Source: Marmoricola sp.
GTDB taxonomy: Bacteria; Actinomycetota; Actinomycetes; Propionibacteriales; Nocardioidaceae
Reading direction: 5' to 3'
DNA: 8,951 bases
Assembly (NCBI GenBank): GCA_030151765.1
Contig: JASLCW010000226.1
Span: 1-8,951 of the forward strand
Shown piece after piece: positions 1-6,573 of this stretch. The notes under the pieces were generated by a model. That model was not told the origin of the DNA and made no database searches. It saw only the letters and a program-made list of their open reading frames with translations. The position numbers and the translations under genes were made by a program. The first letter of the stretch is position 1. Each line of letters opens with the position of its first letter.

Positions 1-53
1 AGGATGCGGGCGTCGTACTGGTATCCGTTGTAGGTGACGTAGGTCTCCGCCAT
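1..53 (-). CDS. 5' end of an unidentified minus-strand gene (partial)
   Basis: Reading leftwards, an ATG at 53-51 opens a frame that stays open to the window edge (17 full codons): MAETYVTYNGYQYDARI. It is preceded by a strong ribosome binding site, CGGAGG, with a five-base gap (AACA plus adjacent base) to the ATG, which is the main reason to call it a gene. Four tyrosines fall in the first 13 residues and there is no signal peptide or membrane segment in the visible part. I do not recognise the family and assign no function. It is transcribed divergently from the membrane-protein gene at 216. Confidence 0.6.
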   Translation of the reverse strand, partial: MAETYVTYNGYQYDARI

Positions 54-215
54 TGTTCCTCCGAAAATCGAGATCCCGGGCGCCGATCGCGCGGGCTTTG
101 TAGGGCGTAAGCGTGCGCCTAGACCTTAACCGTCGTTCGGGGGTCTGCACAGGCGAGGTCCGAAAACCACCCCGTTTTGGTGCACTTGTCCGGATTGACC
201 GACAATTGAGGGGCC
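54..215. promoter_or_regulatory. Divergent intergenic spacer, promoters not resolved
   Basis: This spacer must hold the start signals for the minus-strand gene and for the gene at 216. No convincing -35/-10 pair is visible in either direction. It contains several short inverted repeats: AGACC (121-125) with GGTCT (142-146), AAAAC (163-167) with GTTTT (174-178), and TTGTC (186-190) with GACAA (201-205). None has long enough arms to be called an operator with confidence. GAGGGG at 208-213 is the likely ribosome binding site of the downstream gene. Confidence 0.3.
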
Positions 216-569
216 ATGACAGAGCAGAAGCAGCCAGTACGCCGGGCCCGCCACCTGATGGATCCGAACAATCCGCGCCCGCAGCAGCCGCGCCGCGACG
301 GCATGAGCCTGTCGCAGGTGCAGAAGTGGGTCATGTCGATCCTGGCGACGACCACGATCTTCCACCTTTCGGCGGGCATCGTGATCGCGGCCTATTTCCT
401 CGACGACAAGAAGGTCGGCTCGCAGATCGGCCTGCTCGTGATCGCGGGCCTCTTCGGCATGGTCGCCATGTCGGTCGGCTTCCTGATCCACCAGAAGAAG
501 CTGCCCAATCCCTGGCTGCTCCTCGGCTGGATTCCGAGCATCGTCGGGGCCTGGCTGCTCTTCGGCTGA
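216..569 (+). CDS. Small three-helix actinobacterial membrane protein
   Basis: This encodes a 117-residue protein. Residues 1-36 are hydrophilic and rich in Arg, Pro and Gln and contain RHLMDPNNP. Three hydrophobic segments follow at about 38-62, 70-91 and 99-117, so the likely topology is a cytoplasmic N-terminus with the C-terminus ending in the last helix. Basic residues between helices 2 and 3 (HQKK, 92-95) fit a cytoplasmic loop. The start at 216 is supported by GAGGGG just upstream; the spacing is short, and ATG codons at residues 15 and 30 are possible alternatives. Similar small proteins occur near pcrA in Nocardioides-like genomes as far as I recall, and their role is unknown. The gene stands alone, with a 122-base gap before the next one. 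I see no catalytic motif and propose no function. Confidence 0.8.
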   Translation: MTEQKQPVRRARHLMDPNNPRPQQPRRDGMSLSQVQKWVMSILATTTIFHLSAGIVIAAYFLDDKKVGSQIGLLVIAGLFGMVAMSVGFLIHQKKLPNPWLLLGWIPSIVGAWLLFG

Positions 570-577
570 CTCGTCTT

Positions 578-610
578 CTCAGCTGAGCCCACAGGCCTGC
601 CACAGGTGGG
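578..610. promoter_or_regulatory. Palindrome plus 11-bp-period direct repeats upstream of the exporter operon
   Basis: CTCAGCTGAG at 578-587 is a perfect 10-bp palindrome. Directly after it, CCACAGG occurs at 589-595 and again at 600-606, exactly 11 bases apart, with the palindrome CAGGCCTG (592-599) between them. CCCAC (588-592) and GTGGG (606-610) also form an inverted pair. Direct repeats one helical turn apart are the usual binding layout of OmpR/PhoB-family response regulators, so an operator for the operon starting at 692 is plausible. The palindrome lies 8 bases after the previous stop codon, so a weak transcript-end hairpin is an alternative, although no T-run follows. No clear -35/-10 pair was found between 611 and 691. 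Confidence 0.35.
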
Positions 611-691
611 TCTGACGGAGGACTCAGAGCAACACGGGAGCGTCGTCGTACGCCCGGGGCTGGCCCGGCGCGTGGACGAAAGAGGCTGCCG

Positions 692-2008
692 ATGCGGTTG
701 GCTCCCCAGAGACTGTTCGGCCGGGGTCGGAAACGACGCCCGGTCCTGGTCATGGTCGGTGTCGTCGTCGTGGCGGCCGGGATCGGCGGCTGGATACTGC
801 TGCGTCCCGGCAGCTCGACGGCCCAGACGCAGGCGTTGACGTACACGGTCTCGAAGACGACCCTCAAGCAGACTGTCTCCGCGTCGGGCAGCCTCGAGGC
901 GGCCAAGGAGGCCGATCTCGACTTCGCTGTCTCGGGCACCGTCACCCATGTCTACGTCAAGGCAGGGCAGAAGGTGGCCAAGGGCCAGGCGCTGGCCCGG
1001 ATCGACGACACCACCCTGCAGGCGGCGTACCAGTCGGCGAAGGCGGCGCTCGCCGCCGCGCAGACGGCCTACAGCGATGACGCGAGCGCCGGCGTGAGCA
1101 GCACCCAGCTCGCTTCCGACTCGGCCCAGATCGCATCGGCGACGGCCTCGCTGAGCCAGGCGGCGAAGGATCTCGCCGACGCCACCCTCCGCGCCACCAT
1201 CTCGGGCACGGTCGCCTCGACCGACCTCGCGGTCGGCGACACGGTCTCCGGATCGTCCGCGGCGTCCGGGTCGGGCGGCGGCGCGGGTACCGGCGCGGGC
1301 GCAGGCACCGGTTCCTCGTCGTCCTCGACCAGCGCCTTCGTGGTGATCCAGCCCGGTCGCTTCGTGGTCACCGCGGCGGTCAGTGCCGACGACATCAGCT
1401 CGGTCAAGACGGGCATGCAGGTCACGCTGACCACGGGTGGCTCGTCGACCTCGTCCGGCGGGGGTGGCTTCGGCGGCTTCCCCGGCGGGTTGACCGTCAA
1501 CCGCTCCGGGGCCGGCAGCGCCACCACCTCGGATGGTTCGTCGTCGAGCACCAGCTCCCGTACGAGCACCATCTTCGGCACGGTGACCTCGGTCAGCATG
1601 GTGGCCGACACGAGCGGATCGACGACCACCTTCCCGGTCACCGTCACGGTCACCGGCTTGCACAAGAACCTGTACGCCGGCACCTCCGTCACGGCGGCGA
1701 TCACCACGAAGCAGCTGACCGATGTGCTCGTCGTACCGGCGCTCGCACTGAGCAGCAGCAACGGCAAGACCTATGTCGAGAAGGTCGTCGACGGCTTGGC
1801 GGTGCAGACCGAGGTGACCGTCGGCCAGACCTATGGCTCCCAGACCGAGATCACCAAGGGGCTCAGCTCGGGTGACACCATCCGGCTCGCCGTCGGAGGC
1901 TTCACGCGGACCAGCAATTCCTCCTCGGGCAGTGGCGGTTCCCGCTTCCCCGGTGGAGGCTTCCCGGCCGGTGGTCTCCCCGCGCGTGGTTTCGGCGGCG
2001 GCCAGTGA
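692..2008 (+). CDS. Membrane-fusion (HlyD/MacA-type) adaptor of an ABC exporter, copy 1
   Basis: This 438-residue extracytoplasmic adaptor is anchored by one N-terminal helix (about 17-37) after a basic leader (RGRKRR). The first lipoyl half is about 67-104 (SGTVTHVYVKAGQKVAKGQ), followed by a short helical hairpin (about 107-165) rich in Ala and Gln. The second lipoyl half begins at LRATISGTV (166-174). The beta-barrel region (about 215-340) is split by a Ser/Gly-rich insertion (249-293), and a membrane-proximal domain spans about 343-400. The last 27 residues are Gly/Phe/Pro-rich. In the family, such proteins form oligomeric rings that join the permease outside the membrane. AGAGG at 681-685 lies six bases before the ATG. 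The stop overlaps the ATPase start by four bases (GTGA), so the two are co-translated. It resembles Bacillus YknX in role; the substrate is unknown. Confidence 0.9.
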   Translation: MRLAPQRLFGRGRKRRPVLVMVGVVVVAAGIGGWILLRPGSSTAQTQALTYTVSKTTLKQTVSASGSLEAAKEADLDFAVSGTVTHVYVKAGQKVAKGQALARIDDTTLQAAYQSAKAALAAAQTAYSDDASAGVSSTQLASDSAQIASATASLSQAAKDLADATLRATISGTVASTDLAVGDTVSGSSAASGSGGGAGTGAGAGTGSSSSSTSAFVVIQPGRFVVTAAVSADDISSVKTGMQVTLTTGGSSTSSGGGGFGGFPGGLTVNRSGAGSATTSDGSSSSTSSRTSTIFGTVTSVSMVADTSGSTTTFPVTVTVTGLHKNLYAGTSVTAAITTKQLTDVLVVPALALSSSNGKTYVEKVVDGLAVQTEVTVGQTYGSQTEITKGLSSGDTIRLAVGGFTRTSNSSSGSGGSRFPGGGFPAGGLPARGFGGGQ

Positions 2009-2703
2009 GTACGCCGGTCATCGAGACCCGCGGGGTCCGGAAGATCTACGCGACCGGTGCCGTCGAGGTGGCCGCGCTCCGCGAGATCGACCTGCGCATC
2101 GATCCGGGCGAATACGTCGCGATCGTCGGCCCGTCCGGGTCGGGCAAGTCGACGCTGATGCACATCCTCGGCTGCCTCGACGTGCCGACCGAGGGGGAGT
2201 ACTTCCTCGACGGTGAGAACGTCGCGCACATGAGCGAGGCCGAACTCGCCCTGGTCCGCAATCGACGGATCGGCTTCTGCTTCCAGCAGTTCAACCTGCT
2301 GGCCAGCCTGCCGGCCTGGCGCAATGTCGAACTGCCCCTGGTCTACGCCGGTGCCGGCAAGGCCGAACGTCGCGAGCGCGCACACCACGCCCTCGAGCGC
2401 GTGGGCCTGGGCGATCGCGCCGACCACAAACCGGGTGAACTCTCCGGAGGTCAGCAGCAGCGCGTCGCCGTCGCCCGCGCGCTGGTCACCGAGCCCTCGC
2501 TGATCCTGGCCGACGAGCCGACCGGGAATCTCGACTCGGCCTCGACCGCCGACGTCCTCGGCCTCTTCGACGAGCTGTCGCAGACCGGGCGCACGATCCT
2601 GCTCATCACCCATGAGCACGACGTCGCCGTACGGGCACGACGACAGGTGCAGGTCCGCGACGGCGTCATCGTCGAGGAATCGGGCAGAGGGGTGGCCCGG
2701 TGA
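2005..2703 (+). CDS. ABC transporter ATPase, MacB/LolD type
   Basis: This 232-residue nucleotide-binding subunit hydrolyses ATP on the cytoplasmic side of the exporter. All motifs are intact: Walker A GPSGSGKST (42-50), Q-loop in FCFQQFNLL (Q94), signature LSGGQQQR (146-153), Walker B LILADEPTGNLD (166-177) and the switch histidine in ITHEHD (H203). The Leu-Asp after Walker B and the FQQFNLL wording are typical of the MacB/LolD/FtsE group that pairs with FtsX-like permeases. The length is that of a free-standing ATPase, so this is the split form of MacB. The GTG start is set by the GTGA overlap with the preceding adaptor gene; I see no strong ribosome binding site, which suggests translational coupling. 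Its stop overlaps the permease start in the same way. Confidence 0.95.
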   Translation: MSTPVIETRGVRKIYATGAVEVAALREIDLRIDPGEYVAIVGPSGSGKSTLMHILGCLDVPTEGEYFLDGENVAHMSEAELALVRNRRIGFCFQQFNLLASLPAWRNVELPLVYAGAGKAERRERAHHALERVGLGDRADHKPGELSGGQQQRVAVARALVTEPSLILADEPTGNLDSASTADVLGLFDELSQTGRTILLITHEHDVAVRARRQVQVRDGVIVEESGRGVAR

Positions 2704-3929
2704 ACTGGACGGAGACCCTGCGGACGGCCTTCGACGCCGTCCGCGCGCACCGGCTGCGATCCGTCCTGACCATGCTGGGCATCGTCATCGGCGTCTCGTC
2801 GGTGATCCTGACGGTCGGCCTCGGGCAGGGCGCTCAGAACAAGGTGAAGGAGCAGATCGCCGCGTTGGGCAGCAATCTGCTGATCGTCTCGCCCGGATCG
2901 AGTACCTCCAGCGCCGGCATCCGCGGCGGCTTCGGATCGGCGACGACGCTGACGACGACCGACGCGGACGCGATCGCGGACAGGTCGGTGGTCCCCGACG
3001 TGGCGGCGGTCGCGCCGACCGCGTCGACGAGCCTGGAACTCACCGCGGGCACCTCGAACTGGACCACATCCGTCGTCGGTACGACGCCCTCGTGGCTCTC
3101 CGTCCGCGCACGCAGCCTCGAGGCCGGTCGCTTCTTCACCACCTCGGAGATCGAGCACACCGCCAATGTCGTGGTGCTCGGCTCGGACACGGCGAGCGAA
3201 CTGTTCTCGCGAGGCAGTCCGATCGGCCAGACGGTGACCGCCAACGGACGGACCCTGACGGTCATCGGTGTCCTGAAGTCGAGCGGCTCGTCCAACGCGG
3301 GAACCAGCAACGACGACACGGCCGTCGTACCGCTGACGACCGAGCAGGCTCTCGCCGGTACGACGACCAATGCGCTCTCCACCATCTACGTCGAAGGCGC
3401 CTCGTCCTCGACCCTGGGAGCGGCGTACGACGAGATCAACACGCTGCTGCTCAACCTGCACGGCATCACCAACGCGTCGAGTGCCGACTTCTCGATCAGC
3501 TCGCAGGAATCCTTGCTCTCCACGGCGAACTCGACCAACAAGACCCTCACCGTGCTGCTCGGCGGCATCGCCGCGATCTCCCTGCTGGTCGGCGGGATCG
3601 GCGTCATGAACATCATGCTGGTCTCCGTCACCGAGCGGATCCGCGAGATCGGCCTGCGCAAGGCGCTGGGTGCGACGCCCGGGGTGATCCGCAGGCAGTT
3701 CCTGGTGGAGGCCTCGATGCTCGGACTGCTGGGCGGTGTCGTCGGCGTCGTCCTCGGCATCGTCGGCGCACAGGTGTTGCCCTCGCTCATCGGTCAACCG
3801 GTCGCCGTCTCCCTGCTGGCCACCGGCGGCGCGATCCTCGTGTCCCTCGCGCTCGGCATCGGCTTCGGCGTCTACCCGGCCGATCGTGCCGCCCGCCTCA
3901 CGCCCATCGACGCATTGCGATCCGAGTGA
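2700..3929 (+). CDS. MacB/FtsX-type ABC permease
   Basis: This 409-residue permease has the four-helix MacB layout: helix 1 at about 21-42, a large extracytoplasmic domain (about 45-280), and helices 2-4 at about 283-308, 338-362 and 370-391. The coupling sequence TERIREIGLRKALGAT (311-326) and the closing YPADRAARLTPIDALR (392-407) are hallmarks of the family. In MacB-type systems the permease transmits ATPase movement to the extracytoplasmic domain and adaptor, and does not carry substrate through the membrane. The GTG start overlaps the ATPase stop by four bases and has GAGGGG at 2687-2692 seven bases upstream. The beginning (NWTETLRTAFDAVRAHRLRS) matches the usual family start, so no upstream extension is needed. 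The extracytoplasmic domain is rich in Ser and Thr and contains no cysteine. Confidence 0.95.
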   Translation: MNWTETLRTAFDAVRAHRLRSVLTMLGIVIGVSSVILTVGLGQGAQNKVKEQIAALGSNLLIVSPGSSTSSAGIRGGFGSATTLTTTDADAIADRSVVPDVAAVAPTASTSLELTAGTSNWTTSVVGTTPSWLSVRARSLEAGRFFTTSEIEHTANVVVLGSDTASELFSRGSPIGQTVTANGRTLTVIGVLKSSGSSNAGTSNDDTAVVPLTTEQALAGTTTNALSTIYVEGASSSTLGAAYDEINTLLLNLHGITNASSADFSISSQESLLSTANSTNKTLTVLLGGIAAISLLVGGIGVMNIMLVSVTERIREIGLRKALGATPGVIRRQFLVEASMLGLLGGVVGVVLGIVGAQVLPSLIGQPVAVSLLATGGAILVSLALGIGFGVYPADRAARLTPIDALRSE

Positions 3930-3933
3930 TCGC
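3917..3933. repeat. Short inverted repeat over the permease stop codon
   Basis: GCGATC (3917-3922) and GATCGC (3928-3933) form a six-base stem around a five-base loop, and the permease stop TGA (3927-3929) lies at its right arm. No T-run follows, so it is not a standard intrinsic terminator. It sits in front of the only real gap (41 bases) within the operon, so a role in mRNA processing or partial read-through is possible but unproven. Confidence 0.3.
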
Positions 3934-3970
3934 GATGTTGCCCGGTTCATTCCCACGAAGGAGCATCACC

Positions 3971-4822
3971 ATGAAGAAGAGCCTCACCGTGGCCGCCACC
4001 GGCGTCCTGCTCGCCGGCACACTGTCCGCCTGCGGCTCCAGCGCCGGCAATAAGACCGCCGGCCAGGCCGCCCAGACCGGGCAGGAGGGCGGATTCAGCA
4101 GGACACAGGGTCGCTTCCCCGGAACCTCGGGGACCGTTGCCGCGGTCTCGGGCAAGACCGCCCAGGTCCAGAGCAGCGACTCCCAGACGGCGGTCACCTG
4201 GAATGCCTCGACGACCTTCAGCCAGGAGAAGAAGGTCTCCGCGTCCGCGGTCACGGTGGGTGCGTGCGTGGTGGCGATGCCGGCTCGTAGGACGAGCTCG
4301 GCGGGATCCACCTCGAGTGATTCCTCGACCGACTCGTCGACGGTGGCGGCCGCGACCGTCCGCATTATCAGCGCCTCCGGCGATTGCACCGGTGGTACCC
4401 GGGTCGGCTTCGGCGGTGGCACGCCACCCTCGGGAATGCCCTCCGGAGCACCCACGGATCTGCCGTCAGGCGCCCCCTCCGGACGTGGTGGTCTGCGCCT
4501 CGGCGCGGTCGGCAAGGTGACGGCGGTGTCCGGCTCGGGCTTCACCGTCGAGTCGGATCGTGGCGGCAGCACCTCCACCGTCGCGGTGACGACCAGCTCG
4601 TCGACGACGTACACGGCGACCGCGAAGGCCAGCGCCGCCGACGTCAAGGTGGGCAGTTGCCTCACCGCACAGGGGAGCACCGACTCCACCGGCGCGGTCA
4701 CCGCCCGGCGGGTGTCGCTCTCGCCTGCCGTCGACGGTTCCTGCACCTTCGGCGGCGGCTTCGGCGGCTTCCCGGGCGGCGCTGCTCCGGGTCAGCAGGG
4801 CACGACGACCAGGAGCTCCTGA
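3971..4822 (+). CDS. Secreted lipoprotein with two DUF5666-like repeats
   Basis: This 283-residue protein has a lipoprotein signal peptide: KK at 2-3, a hydrophobic stretch at 5-18 and lipobox LSAC, giving lipidated Cys21. The mature protein would sit on the outer face of the membrane. Two related beta-rich units follow: SGTVAAVSG...VGAC (53-139) and GKVTAVSG...VGSC (181-258). They resemble DUF5666, whose function is not established. Each unit has a Cys in VGAC/VGSC (C99, C230) and a later one in GDC/GSC (C139, C258), so a disulfide per unit is likely. The linker (140-180) is Gly/Pro/Ser-rich and the end carries GGGFGGFPGG (261-270). The start is fixed by AAGGAG at 3958-3963, seven bases before the ATG. 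An open frame continues far upstream but is only a shadow of the permease. Its place between the permease and the second adaptor suggests an accessory part of the exporter. Confidence 0.88.
   Translation: MKKSLTVAATGVLLAGTLSACGSSAGNKTAGQAAQTGQEGGFSRTQGRFPGTSGTVAAVSGKTAQVQSSDSQTAVTWNASTTFSQEKKVSASAVTVGACVVAMPARRTSSAGSTSSDSSTDSSTVAAATVRIISASGDCTGGTRVGFGGGTPPSGMPSGAPTDLPSGAPSGRGGLRLGAVGKVTAVSGSGFTVESDRGGSTSTVAVTTSSSTTYTATAKASAADVKVGSCLTAQGSTDSTGAVTARRVSLSPAVDGSCTFGGGFGGFPGGAAPGQQGTTTRSS
4811..4815 (+). promoter_or_regulatory. Ribosome binding site of adaptor 2, inside the lipoprotein gene
   Basis: AGGAG lies within the last codons of the lipoprotein gene and eight bases before the GTG at 4824. 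It settles the start of the second adaptor and implies that the two genes are translated in a coupled way, since the lipoprotein stop is at 4820-4822. Confidence 0.65.
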
Positions 4823-4823
4823 G

Positions 4824-6551
4824 GTGTTCGGACGCAAACGCCTTCTCGCCGCGGCCGTCGTGGTGGTGTTGCTCGGCGTCGGCGGATACGCCTACGCGGA
4901 CAGCCGCGGCTCCGGTACGTCGTACCGGACGGCGGTCGCCTCGACCGGGACAGTCCAGCGCACGCTCTCGGCGACCGGAAGCGTCACCTCGGCCGGTCGC
5001 CGGGATCTCGAGTTCGGGGCCGCCGGCACGGTCGACAAGGTCCTGGTCAGGCAAGGCTCGAAGGTCACGAAGGGCCAGGTGCTGGCCAAGCTCGACGGCA
5101 CGACTCTCGACGACCAGGTGATCGCCGCCCAGGCGACTCTCGCTCGGGCTCGGGCCCAGCTGGTCTCCGACGAGAGCCGGTCCGGTTCGTCGTCCTCGGC
5201 CTCGACGGGCGGATCGGCCGGCTCCACCGGCTCGGTCGCGAAGGGCAAGAAGGGATCGTCCCCGAAGGGGAAGGGCGGCTCCACGCCGACGCCGTCGAGT
5301 CCCGGTGGAGGGGCCTCGACCCCGGGCGCTCGGCCGACCCTCGACACCAGCGCGACGACGGCCGCCGCGACGGCGCTGACCAAGGACACCGCGAAGCTGA
5401 CGACCGCGCTGAACGACTACGTCGCCTTCGTCCAGGGCACCTGCACGAGTTCTGCGGTGACCGCGTCCGGCGAGGCCTGCGATCCCGCGGCCGCCCCGAC
5501 GACCTGCCCGGATCCGACCGCGGTGCCGAAGACCCTCGCCGATGCCAAGGGCTGTGTCGCCGCCGCGCAGTCGACGATCGCCGACGACGCCAATGCCTTG
5601 TCGACGGCCGCGACCAACGCGGCCACGTCGTACCTTGCCGCGGTGAGGAAGTACGCCGCCGGCCTGGTAGGTGCGGGCCAGGCCGGCGCGCGGTCCCAGG
5701 CTGCCGCCCTGCTCGCGCAGGCGAAGCAGCAGGCGGCCGCGCTGCTCGCCCAGGCCCAGAGGCAGGCGAGCGCGGCGGCGAAGAATGCCTCGCCGACGTC
5801 CTCAGGATCAGGCTCCTCGTCGTCCTCGGCGAAGCAGATCGCCGATGACGAGGCCTCGGTGGCCGCGGCCCGGGCGAGTCTGGTCAGCGCGCAGGAGGCC
5901 GCGAAGGCCGCCACGCTGAGGTCGCCGATCGCCGGCACGGTCGTCGACGTGGCCGTCGCGAGGGGCGATGCCGCCTCCACGAGTACGACGGCGGTGACCG
6001 TGCTCGGTTCCGGTGCCACGACGGTCGATGCGACGGTCACCCTCGCCCAGATCCCGGATGTGAAGATCGGGCAGGCTGTCAGCGTCGTACCGGCGGGGTG
6101 GAATCGCAGCCTGACGGGTCGCGTGACCCAGGTCGGCCTGGTCGCGACCACGTCGACCTCGGGTACGACGACCTACCCGGTGACGGTGACCGTCGCCGAC
6201 GCGCCCGCGATCCCGCTCGGAACCACCGCGTCGATGGACATCGTGACCGGCTCCGCGAAGGACGCGGTGACGGTGCCGACCTCGGCCGTCACGACCGGGG
6301 CGCGGGCATCGACGGTCACCGTCCTGGAGAAGGGCACGGCGACCACGACGGCGGTGACGGTGGGGATCGTCGGCGCCGCACGGACCACGATCACCTCGGG
6401 CCTGAAGGCGGGCCAGGTGGTGGTCCTCGCCGACCTCGGGGCCGCGCTGCCGTCGAGCGGTTCGACCGGATCGAACCGGTCCGGGCTCGGCGGTCTCGGT
6501 GGCGGGAGCTTCGGCGGATCACCCGGAGGATTCGCGATCCGTACACGCTGA
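4824..6551 (+). CDS. Membrane-fusion (HlyD/MacA-type) adaptor, enlarged copy 2
   Basis: This 575-residue adaptor has a basic start (GRKR), one membrane anchor (about 7-25) and the same order of domains as the adaptor at 692. The first lipoyl half is about 53-91 (AAGTVDKVLVRQGSKVTKGQ) and the second begins at TLRSPIAGTV (364-373). A beta-barrel follows at about 399-475 and a membrane-proximal domain at about 480-537, then a Gly/Ser-rich end (553-570). The barrel and end domains align by eye with those of copy 1 (PVTVTV, TSGLKAGQVV against TKGLSSGDTI), so the two are probably paralogues. It differs in the hairpin: a Ser/Gly/Lys-rich linker (116-170), a helix (about 177-203), a loop with four cysteines (C207, C219, C228, C244) and an Ala/Gln-rich helix (245-320). 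No second ATPase or permease accompanies it in this window, so it may join the same transporter. Confidence 0.88.
   Translation: MFGRKRLLAAAVVVVLLGVGGYAYADSRGSGTSYRTAVASTGTVQRTLSATGSVTSAGRRDLEFGAAGTVDKVLVRQGSKVTKGQVLAKLDGTTLDDQVIAAQATLARARAQLVSDESRSGSSSSASTGGSAGSTGSVAKGKKGSSPKGKGGSTPTPSSPGGGASTPGARPTLDTSATTAAATALTKDTAKLTTALNDYVAFVQGTCTSSAVTASGEACDPAAAPTTCPDPTAVPKTLADAKGCVAAAQSTIADDANALSTAATNAATSYLAAVRKYAAGLVGAGQAGARSQAAALLAQAKQQAAALLAQAQRQASAAAKNASPTSSGSGSSSSSAKQIADDEASVAAARASLVSAQEAAKAATLRSPIAGTVVDVAVARGDAASTSTTAVTVLGSGATTVDATVTLAQIPDVKIGQAVSVVPAGWNRSLTGRVTQVGLVATTSTSGTTTYPVTVTVADAPAIPLGTTASMDIVTGSAKDAVTVPTSAVTTGARASTVTVLEKGTATTTAVTVGIVGAARTTITSGLKAGQVVVLADLGAALPSSGSTGSNRSGLGGLGGGSFGGSPGGFAIRTR
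5700..5765 (+). repeat. 33-bp tandem duplication encoding an 11-residue helical repeat
   Basis: Codons 293-303 and 304-314 of the second adaptor encode AAALLAQAKQQ and AAALLAQAQRQ. By eye the two 33-base units match at 26 positions, with most differences at third codon positions, so the protein repeat is better kept than the DNA. An 11-residue period is compatible with a right-handed coiled coil (hendecad). Confidence 0.75.
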
Positions 6552-6573
6552 TCTCGGTGTCGGCGCCGGGACA

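Noticed and set aside
113..586. A 157-codon plus-strand frame overlapping the small membrane protein gene
   Set aside because: It is Arg/Pro-rich and without domains; the overlapping frame at 216-569 has clear membrane helices and a ribosome binding site.
392..1663. A 423-codon minus-strand open frame opposite adaptor 1 and the small membrane protein
   Set aside because: It crosses two genes and an intergenic region on the other strand and has no domain or ribosome binding site that I can support.
2451..3956. A 501-codon minus-strand open frame opposite the permease
   Set aside because: Its translation is an Arg/Asp/Gly-rich mixture without domains, and it lies opposite a clear MacB-type permease.
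2612..3970. A long plus-strand open frame running into the lipoprotein gene from upstream
   Set aside because: The upstream part is an out-of-frame shadow of the ATPase end and permease, with Arg-rich low-complexity translation. The true start is the ATG at 3971 with AAGGAG and a signal peptide.
4824..6551. Second adaptor as a fusion or frameshift product because of its unusual length
   Set aside because: The frame is continuous, both lipoyl halves and the later domains are in the right order, and the extra length is confined to the hairpin, so it reads as an insertion within one intact gene.
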